From the NCBI GenBank assembly GCA_964019695.1, contig OZ026530.1, positions 41,104,944-41,168,943 of the forward strand: 64,000 nucleotides of DNA, in the 5' to 3' direction. The position numbers and the translations under genes were made by a program. This document shows, piece by piece, positions 33,895-46,122 of this stretch. The first letter of the stretch is position 1; the number at the start of each line of letters is the position of its first letter. This stretch comes from Loripinus fragilis. Taxonomy: Eukaryota; Mollusca; Bivalvia; Lucinida; Lucinidae. The notes under the pieces are model-generated. The model ran no database searches and was not told the origin of the DNA. It saw only the letters and a program-made list of their open reading frames with translations.

Positions 33895-34170
33895 TCATGT
33901 CGGGACAGTAAGCTCACCTAAGCACACTTTGCTCCTGGTCAAGCTTGACTAAGCGGTTATCCAGTACTTCGTGCATATACTTTCGCTTGTAACTGAAAAC
34001 AACTCTTCTAGAATCAGCGGAAGGGAGGATTATGACTGTAGAAAGTATTGCATGATCAATCTCTGTGAAAGTATGGGACCTTGCCGGTATTGAACTCGCA
34101 ACCCCTGGATCTGCAGTCAGAAACGTATCTGTAGTCAGACACGTTACCGACTGCGCTACGAGGCCTAGCG
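33895..34170 (-). mobile_element. SINE with tRNA-Cys-like head and doubled anticodon arm
   Basis: On the minus strand the head begins GCCTCGTAGCGCAGTCGGTA (A-box region), has TCTGACTACAGATACG and then TTCTGACTGCAGATCC in tandem, and a B box GAGTTCAATACC. CTGACTGCAGATC matches the anticodon arm of tRNA-Cys(GCA), and the preceding copy looks like its duplicate. The body is shared with 9660-9850. Confidence 0.7.
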
Positions 34171-34194
34171 TAGTATAACTGTAAAATATCCCAC

Positions 34195-35705
34195 AGACCA
34201 GTCTATTAGTACATCAAACCAGCAGCAAAACACTTACATCCAAGGTCCTCGGTGAGTTTCTGTTGTACATATATGTTCCAAGTTGTTTATACTCAAGGTA
34301 ATGCTTAAACTGTAACAGAACCCACAAAACAGCATGTTGGTACATCAAGCCAGCAGCATTTACATACAATCTACTTGATGAGTCACTGTAACAGTTATAT
34401 GTTCTAAGTTGTTTATACTCAAGGTAATGCTTAAACTGAGACAGAACCCACAAAGGAGCATGTTAGTACACCAAACAGCAGCACTTACATACAATCTACT
34501 TGTTGAGTCACTGTTGTATGTTCTAAGTTGTTTATACTCGAGGTCATGCTTAAACTGAAACAGAACCCACAAACCAACATGTAGGCATATCACGCAATAT
34601 CAAAACATTTACATTCCAGCAACTAAGTCTTGTTTAGTCACCGATTTTTGTTTTAAGTTCACGAATGCTCGTAAACATAATTAAGATCTATTATTTAAGG
34701 TGTCGAAATAGATTCCAAAAATCAGCATGATGGAACACCTAGCCAACATTAACATTCAATCTACTTGATGTGACACTGTTGATTGTTCTAAGTTGTTTAT
34801 ACTCATACTCGTGCCTAAAGTGAAAAGAAAACACAAATCAGCAGGTTGGTACATCAAACAAGCAGCAAAACATTTACATTCAAGCTGGTGTATATTGTAA
34901 GTGATTTGTACTCAAACTCATGTTGAAAGTGAACAACCACCCAAAAACCAGCATATAAGTACATCATGCCAACAGCAAAACACAAACCTTCATGCCATTT
35001 TGTGAGTCACTGTCAAAATCGTGTTTAACGTGAAAAAGCATACAGCACAAAACTTTCATTGCAGCTACTTTGTTAGTCACTTTTGTATGTTCTAATTTGT
35101 TAAAACTGCAAATCGTGTCTAAAGAGAAATATAGCCCAGATACCAGCATGTTGGTACACCAAGCCAACAGCACAAAACTTACATTCCAGCTACTTTGTGA
35201 GTCACTGTTATATGTTCTAAAATAGTAAGTGAGTATGATCAGGAAATACCACAATCACAGACTGCAGACAAACACATGGCATCGCGAGGAAGAGCCACAC
35301 AACAATCACGAGATACCAGGGAGAAAACTAAGCAAAGCAAACAGCTCTCACTCTCTCTTCCCCATCAAGATGATTGCAAAACAAGAATGGACATAAAGTA
35401 ACGTACAACAAAACATAGAACAATTACAGACTCCCACAATAGGAGCAACAATAAACAACAAGTTTAAGTCTGAGTTGTTTATACTCCAAATCATGATTTA
35501 AGTGAACAATCACCAACAAACCAGCATATTAATATATTATGCCAGCAGCAAAACACAAACATCCATGCCACTTTGTGAGTCACTGTTGTATGTTCTAAGT
35601 TGTTTATAAAGTGAAAAATAACCCAGAAAGCAGCATGTTGGTACATCAAGCCAACAGCACAAAACTTACATTCAAGCTACTTTGTGAGTTACTGTTTAAT
35701 GTTCT
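34195..35705 (-). repeat. Satellite array, about 110-130-bp units, interrupted
   Basis: About ten units, each with a CAGCATGTTGGTACATCAAG word, CCAGCAGCAAAACA, TTACATTC and a GTCACTGTTGTATGTTCTAA / TTGTTTATACTC stretch. One spacing is nearly double. The array is split at 35226-35460 by a Penelope-like fragment. Minus-strand frames rich in CTNMLL and QFKHYLEYKQL are repeat artefacts. Confidence 0.88.
35226..35460 (-). mobile_element. Penelope-like second-subfamily 3' fragment in the satellite
   Basis: Begins GTAAGTGAGTATGATCAGGA and contains AGAGCCACACAACAATCACG and CCCCATCAAGATGATTGCAA as in 25838-26000. The satellite resumes immediately after it, so the insertion came after the array was formed. 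Confidence 0.8.
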
Positions 35706-35779
35706 AAACTGTTTTGTTTCCTATATAATAAATAATAACTATATTTCAGATATCTAAAATAAAATGTAAATATAAACAA

Positions 35780-35945
35780 TCAATTGTATTTTTGGAATGT
35801 TCATGTAATCATTAATACTTTGGGTCTCTTGCAAAATAAACGTAAAGCCCTTTGGCCTTTACATACTTTGCATTGATGATTCCATGAACATTCCCGAAGT
35901 ATTCATGATTCCGTGAAGATTCCAAAAATCGAATTTATTTCTTAG
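35780..35945. mobile_element. Foldback repeat, partner near 9850-9930
   Basis: TTTTTGGAATGTTCATGTAA at the left is inverted at the right by a TTCATGATTCCGTGAAGATT CC segment. The right end CGAATTTATTTC reappears inverted at 9858. No coding. Confidence 0.5.
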
Positions 35946-37160
35946 TTCATTTCAATACCCATTTAAAGGTTAACCCTTGGGTTGCTAAGAAAAAGAATGC
36001 ATCTGAAAAATGTCGTCTGCTGAAGTCGACTGATGCATGTAAAACATTATGTCAATGGCTAAGGACCTCGAACAGTCTTAATGCAGGATTCCTCATAAAA
36101 ATGATCGGAGAAAAAGTTCATGAAAAAGATGGTTGGTGAAACCCTCGAGTTATACGCACAAGTGATTTCTCATTGGACAAGCAGCAATTAAAGATATGGG
36201 TTGAAAACACTGTTTTTCTATTCAACATATAGGAATTGGAAAAAAGTTTTACTGAAGTGCTGCTCCACCTCCCCCCACCCCATGACCAAGCTAAACCTTT
36301 TGTACTTTTCCATTTCACAAATTATATAAAAATGGTAGGATTGGTCACGTAGGGGGAGGTAGGGGACGCTGTCAAAATGCTCAAAAACAATTTATTATAA
36401 AAACTTATTAGGAACTAATTTTGTACACACCTATAGGTAAATATCAATTTACAATGGTATGTATCAGGGCTTCAGTTATGATAGTCTACCAAGTAATTAA
36501 TTGTCTTATTTCTCAACCAAAACATATGTTGTGGGTCCTCATAATAGCCGTCGCAAACAAATGATAGGTTAAATCTGATGAGTAAGAAAACAATTACAAT
36601 TTAACGCTCAAAGTTTCTGTTTATCTAGAATATGCTGTATACAGTATGCAGGTATGATACACCTCAGTGAACAAGCTTAACTGATTGAACTTGAAACATA
36701 ACAGGTAAAAGTTAAAAGTCATGGTCTGCATACTTATTTAGAAGTCACTATGAAATATTCTCAACCTCAATTTTATGTAAATTTATCATTGTCGCCTCAA
36801 GTTTTATGCTGCAAACATTATATTTCCATATATTTAGGTGGGAACCTGGCGAAACTTTGACTTTCTGAGAAATCAAATGGTCACAAATACACCCATACCC
36901 CCTAAACCCTGAAGTCCTGGCATTAATGACCAATATTTTACAAATATCATAATTTTGCTAGGTGCACTTAATGTAAAGGTTTGATTTAAGCACAACATAA
37001 TGCATTATCCTAGCCACAGGCTGTCAAAATTTGGGCAGATTGAATAGGAGACTGCCCGAGGCACTTTTGGCATACAGACACACAATGAAAATCAAAATTG
37101 TGTGCTACAGGGACGTTTTTGAAGGACCAACTTATAACACACAACAGATGACTTTTGAGC
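35946..37160. other. Intron, no recognised feature
   Basis: AT-rich sequence with no supported frame or repeat family. A pyrimidine-rich patch (CCACCTCCCCCCACCCC) lies near 36265. Confidence 0.4.
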
Positions 37161-37405
37161 AGCGACATATGTTTTCTAACAATGTGGTATTTTGACTAGT
37201 GTAGACTCACACCAGCATGTGCAGCCTCCTTTTAAAACAATAAGCTTAGAAACTCCAAATGATGTCTGGTCAGTAGCTTAATATTCATAGAATATTCAAG
37301 CGACAAGAAAAGCCTCTGATCAGACTGTGCGTATGCGCAGGCTGATCTGAGGCCTTGCTGGTCGCACATACCTTATTGTTTGAAATCTCTGTTGCGGCTC
37401 AGTTA
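37160..37405 (+). repeat. Dispersed repeat, copy 2, abutting a sushi exon
   Basis: Partner of 6265-6520. It ends at CTGTTGCGGCTCAG, only about 20 bp before the exon at 37425, so the branch point and pyrimidine tract lie just outside the repeat border or partly within it. Confidence 0.65.
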
Positions 37406-37424
37406 TAATTAATGTACTTTTTAG

Positions 37425-37604
37425 ACTGTGGGCCTCTAGACTCTCCGTGTGGCGCAAGTGTCAGTATGCTAGGTACAACTGTAGGGAGCGTTGCAACTTA
37501 TTCTTGTGATCCTGGCCTCTCTCTGGTTGGAGATGAGACAAGAACCTGTCAATCTTATGGATACTGGAGCGGTTCTATGCCATGCTGTGAAAAAAAGTGC
37601 TCTC
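37425..37604 (+). CDS. Exon: sushi/CCP module of lectin/sushi gene
   Basis: Exactly 180 bp, phase 1 at both ends, between acceptor AATGTACTTTTTAG and donor GTAAGT. With the G of the previous exon it reads DCGPLDSPCG, then GTTVGSVATYSCDPGL, then ETRTCQSYGYWSGSMPCCEKKCS. The four module Cys and the Trp are in place. There are extra Cys: one in SPCGAS near the start, a doubled Cys at the end, and one in KKCS, so an added disulfide or a link to the next domain is likely. The phase-1 end joins to 54145 as KKCSQLPGYY, leading into the lectin domain. Confidence 0.9.
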
Positions 37605-37900
37605 GTAAGTGGCATGGTGATACTTTTTTCTTTCTAAACTTAAATAATACGTTGGTTATAATAATTATCAGGGCTCGAATTCACCAAATGCGTGACAGAA
37701 TAGCTAACTGAGAAGACCTTGATTAATCTTCAGAAGCAATCAGGTCTGGATCCATACTGTTTAAAGGGATTTTCAGCTGACAACAAGTGCACAAGATCCG
37801 TAACTCTATCTTTAGATTTTTTTTCAGTTGTTTCCCTTTTCGCAAAAGTTATTTCTCCAAGTGCAGCTTTTTTGGCATGAATCTCTAAACTTATTACAGC

Positions 37901-38184
37901 TACTGTCCTGTCAGCCAGTGAATGTGACAGTGAACGTCATGTTTTGTTTACAAAGTTATCAGGGACTTGTAATCGATAGATCAATTGTGTAAGGATCCTA
38001 TCCGCAGGATAAGATTAATACACAAGTGATCTATCGATTGGCGTTCGCTCAAGTGGAGTGTACAAGTTAATGTCGGCGAGAAAACTTGTCTTCGGGGTTT
38101 CCAACAAAGTGAGATCCAAATAATTTACTTAACAATTGTAAACAAAATATTACGTCACTGTCACTCTTGGTTGGCACGCAAGTA
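37901..38184. mobile_element. TIR element family A, copy 1
   Basis: The left end TACTGTCCTGTCAGCCAGTG and the right end, minus strand TACTTGCGTGCCAACCAAGA, are inverted and continue to GTGACAGTGA(A)CGT. Copies at 42953-43149 and 63708-63865 share the TIRs and a CACTTGAGC(A/T)AACGCGAA core. A 45-bp piece near 38075-38120 (CTTCGGGGTTTCCAACAAAG) repeats in the next element at 38215-38260. Confidence 0.85.
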
Positions 38185-38197
38185 CCTATATATAAGC

Positions 38198-38405
38198 TGC
38201 GACGCGAGAAAACCTGGCTTCGGGGTTTCCAACAAAGTGAGATCCAAACAAGCTTGCTCAGCTACAGAGATTAGCTAGAAAATTTACATTTAGCTTATAG
38301 CAAGTCTAGATATGATAATTTCCAATAAACAAATAACAAATGCAAGGACCGGTCTGTGCCTTTATTGTTAACAACCCCCCAAATACAGGTTTTCTCGCTT
38401 CGCGC
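38198..38405. mobile_element. Foldback element with CGAGAAAACCTG ends
   Basis: Left GCGACGCGAGAAAACCTG and right CAGGTTTTCTCGCTTCGCGC are inverted. Inside is TGCTCAGCTACAGAGATTAG, shared with the family at 9432-9655 and, inverted, with 62285-62410. Confidence 0.75.
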
Positions 38406-38448
38406 CCCATATATCAACTATGCAGATCTATATAGGCTATGAGCTACT

Positions 38449-41400
38449 AAGGGGTTATCTCCTCCCAGGGGGAATTTCGTAGACTATGTTTTTCATAAAG
38501 CGTATCATCTGACGAGCTTTTTGAAAAATGTTAGCCCTCTGGCGGCTGGGGCGTTTGGGTGTCACAGCGTGTTAATTACGATACCCCTCATTATAAAAAA
38601 AAATATATATGTAATTAAGGCTGTTAAGGTAGTACTTGAACAATTCAAATTGGCTAAATAGTCATGTGATATACAAGAACAGTTCCCTGCAGATATTGAT
38701 CTTTGTCAAAGTTATTTAGTCCCATTATGGTGTCAGTTACGTTACATTTTCAACTACACCCTATAAAATAATTAAAATTTTGTTAAATAGTTTAATAATT
38801 TTTCAACGGATATTTAAGACTAAAATGACATGTCTCTGAAAGACAATTTACTGACCATTCAAAAACTGCAAACAGCGTGCTTCTATCACAAAAACACTAA
38901 TAGTTATAAGGTGTTTAATATGAAAACTCTGGAGAAAACGTTATGTAAGGTAAGAATCTTTTCATTTAAAATACAGCATGCAATCCTATCTGTATGCTTT
39001 TAAACACCACATATGAGCATTCTATTGATAAGCAAGACTGAAAGGGGATATTAAACATTGTTTCTGGCGTAAAATATCATTTTGATGTTTGATTGCCAAT
39101 ATTTTATGTATGTTACATTAACTTCAGGGCGTATATATATTGATTAATACCCTAGACGATACACCATAGAGTATTTTAGTTTATTTCAAAACTTTTTGTG
39201 TTTGATAGATATAAAGATAATAATTTGTCTGAAAGAGAATTTATCAGCTCATATTAAGAGACTATATCCAATTGTCAAAGCATATTTGCTTTTGTAAAAT
39301 AATATTTGTTTGAGCTTTAAAAAAGATTTTTTTCAGTTTGGCAAAAGTTATAGCTTTTAAACTTCATTAACAAAGAATATTAGAGATCTCAAGCGATAGC
39401 TAAATAAAAATATATTCCCATATTTTGTCAAAATTGTTAACGTAACGTTTATTACCATATTAAATCTATCATTAGGTACTATGTGTGTCCAAAATGATGT
39501 CAAGACAGTATAAATTGAGTCTGAAATGGTTATATAAGGTGAATTTAGATTCTGTAATACTTAACTGAAGACTTTTTGTACTGAACCAAATAATTTTAGT
39601 GCAACCAGTTAACTGTTGTTCATATTATACGAACATTGTAACATAATACAGGCTACTATACATTGTATATGTATGCTCATTTACAGCAATAAAAAACTGC
39701 TTTTTAACTAATTGTTGTGTTTGAGATGGTAGCATGCAAAAGTGTGTGCTAACAATCCAGATAGAATCAAGCATATACAAGACGGTACAATAAAATTTGA
39801 AATGTGTTATATATATTTACTATTCATTATAAGTGAATGTAATCAGAAACTGTTTAAAAAAACTTGTCTCCAAATAAAATGTTATACTGACATCTTATTT
39901 GCATATGCAGATGGTGACACATATATTTATTTTTAGCTTTTAAAAGGGCTTTGTTATCTTCAGCATATCTTTCACTGTTTAATGAATAAAAATGTAAATA
40001 AAATCAACATATTAGTTCTAATCTTTTGCTTAAGAAATGTTAAGTTTTTATAAATAAGTAAATGATTTACAAAGAACAAATACTTCCATAAAAATGGCAA
40101 AATAAAAAGTGTTAATTATGGGGTTTTACGTGTCAATGATCACATTTGATAGGACCATATCCACAGAATCAGACCAGTTGTTACTTACGATACCAATTTA
40201 AATCTATAAGACTTTATCAGCCAGAATAAGGGCTGACCAAATTTGGCCAGCTGACATTCACGTTAATGTAAAATAGATTTAACAATGTTATTTTAGCATG
40301 TGTGATGGAAAAGTAAAACATATTAAACAGTTCTGTCATGAGATCTTACTTGGTTAATTAATGTCAAATCAGCTGATGATAATTTCCACTATGACCAAAT
40401 TATTGCAGGAATCCTCAATAACAAAGCTTTATATGAATATTAAACTAATAGAATGAGTGGTTAACACACCATAGATTGGAAACAGGACGCATACAAAAAA
40501 ACAACTGTTCTGACAAAATAGTATTGAGAGGCCACCCTAGTCACTATCAACAGTGTTAACGATATGCACTTACATGCAATGTTAACAAAGTATACATGAT
40601 TTTGTTGCTAAGTATCTATGTATTTCTGATTTCCATGGGTCTTTTTCATCAATTATCTCTAAAATATATCATATTTCTTTCACAATAAAAACTATTTCAT
40701 TTTCAGATATATTGCAGTGCAGTTATTGTCATATGTGTTACATGTGTGTATGGTATAGTATATAAGATATTGAAACCTTATCCCAGATTTGTTCTTTGAC
40801 AGTAGCAAAAATATAAAAATTATTCCATTTAGATTGAAACATAACTTACTGATCGCATTTAATGTAATATATTTAGTGCTCAAATGAAGATTTGACCAGC
40901 ATGTGAGATTTTGGTACTTATCACATATTGGCAAAAGCCAGCATTAATTATCCATGCTGACGCAGTTGAGCCAGTTGGTTTAATTGTGGTCTACATCTAT
41001 ACTTAGTATATGCAGGCAGCAACGGCTGTGGTGAGTATACACATTCACACAAGGCTAACATGAGCCTCCATTTCTTGAAACTGTGATAAGTACCAAAATC
41101 AAATGTGCTGGCTCATTTGATTTATTCTCTGCGTTACTAGTTATAATCTATTTAGCTTAATTAGAATTATGCAAATGATTAGAAGGGTGTGATTTTGTAA
41201 CCATGATCATATTTTCATTTGGCATGCTAAATATGAATAAAAAATTTCACTGTTAGACTAAGTATAATTTACAGAAATAACTCAAAGCAAAATAACCAAT
41301 GAATCATTTTAGTCTATTCATTTATTCATAGCTACAATAAAATACTAACGATTCAATGGAGCTTTCTATGTATTATCACTTTTAAATATATGACTAACCA

Positions 41401-41774
41401 AGAACCTTTAGAACAAAACTTATCCTGTCATGTTTTATTACTTCGTAAAATTGTTTAACCAGATGAAACAGATTACAAGTGTTATATTCTCCTTAAATAT
41501 GTGTGTTATGCATGTTACCGAGATAAAGTGTATACTGGACATGCTATAGATATAGTGGGATGCATTACCATAGGGGATATAACCATTGATTTGGCATGGT
41601 GGGTGCCATATATGGGTCAGAAATCACTAGTTTTTGTTCAATAAATAAACATCTGTTTTAATTCTTCATTTCTCGATTTCGACCATGCTTAAAATGACTT
41701 ACAATTTTAGAAATTGTAAGGAAGCTTTCCTTGATTGTTATCAATATAGTTGATGTAATCAATAGCTGATAAGC

Positions 41775-41819
<45 letters not shown>

Positions 41820-42930
41820 ATTTTGTTGGCTTACACAATCGTAAATAGATCTTTTTAAACTACTTCATGCTTAATATCATGTTTCATCTAAATTGAACTG
41901 TAGATAGTGAGGAAATGTCTTGCATATACAATGTATCATTTCATGTATAAAATTAATAATACATATCTAAGTTGAGACAGTTAAGTGATATTATTCATGA
42001 AACATAATCTGATTATTGAATTAAGCATTTTCTTTAAGTGATGTTTACATATATTCGATAGAACAGTCTTAATTGAAATGGCATTTTATGTGCTTTAAAT
42101 TCAAGTTTCTTCCTTTTCATCACCCATACTTTTGTCAGAGTTAAATCCCACTTAAACTTTATGTTACAAAGGCAATATTTATCGTTTCTCTCATTTAATT
42201 GAGACCTCAAATGGCAATAATCTATCCTCTGGCAGTTTAACCTCATATAATGCTAATATTGCACTAAAATACTGTATCTAAAAAAATGTAACGTATGTAA
42301 CAATAATAAATGGTACCTAAATGTGTTAAAATTATGCTGCTAGTCATTTTATTTCAATAACAAGATAATATTTATATGTACGATTAAGAAACAGTTTGAT
42401 AAATATACTATAGTATTTCCTATTATCTTTGGGTAACGTATTAAACTCTGCTTTTGCAGGGTAAAGCCCAAACCAATAAAGAGGTAACATGCTTTATTTT
42501 GAGGCTTATGAAATGTGGTTTTATAAAATTATAGTGTATAACCCCCCCCCCCCTTCATATATATTTTGGCAGTTCACGGTCTAGTGATAGCATGACACTA
42601 ATAGTAGTATATTTTAAAGTAAGTAACGTATATAACTGCATTATAAAGAACATAATTTGTTTTGATGCATGCTACCTGTTTACTGCGTTTAATTATAATA
42701 AGTGATTTTAAGGCCATCTGCATGTCGATAAATAAGATTTAGGTATAGGTTTGTATTTGCACAAGAGGATTGGAAGCTGTTATAGGGTAACGTAGTTAAA
42801 AAGGCTGTAACACAGTAACGCCCCAACTGCCAGAGGGCTAGCATGGGTTATTTCGCGTCATATATAGTATAGTTTTAGAAAATTATAGTGTATGATTATC
42901 CCCCTGGGGGGGGGTTATAAGCAGTTCACA
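38449..42930. mobile_element. 4.5-kb AT-rich block with about 150-bp terminal inverted repeats
   Basis: The left part (38449-38610) has TTAGCCCTCTGGCGGCTGGG GCGTT, GTGTCACAGCG and TTAATTACGATACCC. The minus strand of the right part (42770-42930) has the same order: CTAGCCCTCTGGCAGTTGGG GCGTT, GTGTTACAGCC and TTAACTACGTTACCC, with CCCAGGGGG outside both. Between them lie nearly 4.2 kb that are AT-rich and poor in the repeats common elsewhere, with no frame over 80 codons. A second copy of the right end seems to lie near 42525-42590. A large non-autonomous TIR element is the best reading. The lectin gene intron contains it. Confidence 0.65.
41778..41820 (+). repeat. (TA)n(TG)n microsatellite
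   Basis: About 12 TA units run directly into about 9 TG units. Confidence 0.97.
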
Positions 42931-42952
42931 GTCTAATACTGAAAACACCGCT

Positions 42953-43149
42953 TACTGTCGTACCAACCAATAGTGACAGTAATGTAATACTTTATTTACA
43001 CTTGCTAAGTAAAACAGAAATGTAAACACTTCACTTGAGCAAACGCGAATCGAGAGATCACTTGTGTATTAATTCTGTCTGATTATAAGTCACTAATCAC
43101 TTTGAAAACAAAAATGACGTCACTGTCACTCTTGGCTGGCAGGCCAGTA
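42953..43149. mobile_element. TIR element family A, copy 2
   Basis: Left TACTGTCGTACCAACCAATA and right, minus strand TACTGGCCTGCCAGCCAAGA, inverted, with GTGACAGT(A/G)A words inside. It borders the right end of the 4.5-kb block, as copy 1 lies near its left end. Confidence 0.8.
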
Positions 43150-46070
43150 GTACTGCATCGTACGCCATCGCTGTCAATTGTGCCAACGAGACAACGCTTC
43201 CCCAACACAAAAGGTAGCACTCACTTTCTGATATATACTGAGCCAAAGTTCAAATGCAACATTGTTTTATTTTGATAATATCTTTGTTCGTAAGCATGCA
43301 ATAGGCCGATTGGTTCACCTAAGCAAATGTTCATTCAGTTAGGCATTGAAACTTACTTTTGTTTTAACAACATGTCCCAAATTGTTTTAGAAACAAAGCA
43401 TCCCATTGAGGAGGGGTTGTTGGAGGAATTAAAATGAATGGTTATGTCCCAATATTCGTTTTGTGACATTTAGGCATCATGAACGTTGAGTTGATTTCTG
43501 GGATTTCTCTTGGCAAAGCATCAGGTCTGGTTGTTCACCAATAAAAAGAAAGAATAAATCAAATTTGAGCTTACTTTTGTATTCAGAATGTTGTATTTAT
43601 TGTCATAACGGATATTATTAAGCTATTGTGTCACTGTACAGGCGGCAACTTTAATATTCATATCTGGGCGTAGTTCGACTATTTGTTTTGCCCAAGGAGG
43701 TGACAATTTCAATAAAGGACGTGCAACGGTTTGGCCGTTTTTTGGCCCACGATGGATTTGGCTGAACTTTGAATATAAAGTAGTTTGATATTTTCCCATT
43801 TACATGAGTGTGTTTTTAATTTGACGACGGCATATACAGCCAAGTGAATTAAAGTTTCTCACTAGTGTGTATAAAACAGAGGTTTGCTCATCAATGTGGA
43901 TGTGGATATTTTAAAAGATGCAAAAAGCAAAGACCTCAAACATGATATCAAACTTTTGTGAGTTTATAATCGTCATGTTTATGCTGTGATTTGAGCTAGC
44001 ACTACCATAATTAATAAAAGCTATACTTAAACTTGGTTAAAACGTTGTTTTAGATGGTGGGGTTCAGGTGCAATATATATTGAGTATTTAAGGCTATTAG
44101 TGTTTTATCGCTTTTTCCAGCTATTTTCAGCACACAAAAACCTATTGCGGTTTATTCATATAATTAGTAGGACAGCCACACCAGTGTGCATATGTTAAAC
44201 GGGACATTACATGCGCAACCTTATTTGCTGATTGCCGAAATGTTAATGAAGCGTTGAAAATTATTAATGCACAAATTCAAATTATTAAATTGATACAATA
44301 AGATAAATGTGAGTCTTGCGTATCTGTCTGTTCATCTCTTTGTCCGTCTGTATGTCACACCTTTGTGTCTGTGACGTATCTCCAAAATGTTTGGTTCAAT
44401 TAAAAGATTAATTCACGTAAACGTGCACTTATGTAGAAGTACATGCAGAATAAATGTTTCAGTTGCACCATTTAAAGACCATGGTCATAGCAGTCAGTCA
44501 TATGTTACATGTACAAAATGTCTATCTGATCCATATTATACAAAGGTTTTGGCTCAGACACCCAATTGGCGTGATAGCTCTGTGCTCTATATCACTTACC
44601 TATTATAAAAACCACTGTGGTGTCTTAATTGTGACTAAAAGATCGCAGTTTACAATTCCAAAACTAAATATATTGTGTTTTGTTCCATTGCGCAAGACAC
44701 TTCAACGTTATTGCTTAGTACATGTTCAACCAAAGAAAACGTCATGACTAAATTATTGTTGACTTTGACGTAGAGCAATGACGTAAGGCATTAAACACAT
44801 AGCCATGTTTCAAGCATTTGTGGCAGAAATATTTGTTTCAGTCACAGCAGGGATTCCAGAACCGTTTGAACAGCCCACATTTTGTTTTGATAAAGATTAA
44901 TGAACATCTAAAATAGAGTACTTTGATCATTTAACATTTAATGTATTAGCGATTACTGGTTCTAGTGATTTTTTACCGTTTGCAGATAAGTGTTTGCTGC
45001 ATATATACTATATTTTGTTTGCAAACACTTCACGTGAGCGATATGTATTGTGAAAACATAGTTTAGCACAGATTGTGCACACAAATAGTACGTTTGCATT
45101 TAAAGTGCATTACACTGTAATTATGAATTAAATGCATGTGACCTTTGCATTCAGGCATTGAATATTGTGTTTTAAACGCGTTTTGTTTCTAAATAACATT
45201 GAATTGAAACGAAAGAACAATGTCATTGATTTACCTGACGATGATATCTGGACCACCTATATATATTATATATGTACATGAGAAGTTACTAGCTTCAAAA
45301 TATAGCTAGGTGTTAACTTTGAGCGTCTGTTACATATTATAAGTTGATCGTTTACATTTGTAGACATTACATTAGCTCTTTTTTGTTCAGATAACCTCAG
45401 TTTATTACTGAAAAACTGTGGAATATTAAATGATTCCAATATCCGTGCTGTGAAGTAGTTGTTTGTCTATGCTCTAACGTATTAACGGTTAGTTGGATTG
45501 TATCTAAACTTGCACATATACTTATCTGGGACAGTAAAAAGAAATTGTTAGCTTTTGTTGACATTGACCTAATTTTCAAGGTCACCAGGGTTAAATATGA
45601 CTCTGCGAAAAAGGCTTGTTTGTACTCAATCTTCTTAAGCAATAGTCAGAGTTTGACCAACTTTACACATACACAACATTGAGAAGACCTTAATGAATGA
45701 CCATGAATCGGTAGCATTGACCTTTATTCCAAGATCAAAAGAGTCCCATAACTCCATTAAGTGTTTGGGGGGAGCTCCATCTAATGTTATATACTTTTCA
45801 TTCCTAGCTCTCCTAGTTTTGCAATATATTAGACAGTGTCTACCCTATACTACAAAAATACCAATCATTGATTTAATTATCCCTCATGCTTTTAAGAACA
45901 ATCATATAATTTTACATACATTTTGACAAAGCTATATCAAAGCAATGAGCCATGCCAAAGTGGCGGTAAGTGTCTTCATAAAACATAACATACGAAAGGA
46001 CTGTTTCCAGAAATCAGTGTATCAATTAAAAAGTGCGGAGGCATATTCTGCTCTCCCCTTTCACACACGC
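43150..46070. other. Intron, no recognised gene
   Basis: Mostly unique AT-rich sequence. Frames of up to 97 codons (about 44387-44747) have no domain signature, no composition bias and no exon-like borders, and I do not call them. Confidence 0.4.

Positions 46071-46073
<3 letters not shown>

Positions 46074-46118
<45 letters not shown>
46074..46118 (+). repeat. (TC)n microsatellite
   Basis: About 22 uninterrupted TC units. Confidence 0.97.

Positions 46119-46122
<4 letters not shown>

Noticed and set aside
34214..35254. Minus-strand frames with repeated QFKHYLEYKQL and CTNML patterns, looking like a repeat protein
   Set aside because: They follow the 120-bp satellite units, with stops and frame changes between units and no splice borders.
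41010..41035. A possible micro-exon between TATGCAG and GTGAGTA
   Set aside because: It lies inside the 4.5-kb TIR block, is 15 bp long, and nothing else supports it.
44387..44747. Two overlapping frames of 73 and 97 codons
   Set aside because: No domain, no splice borders, and overlap in different frames as expected by chance.
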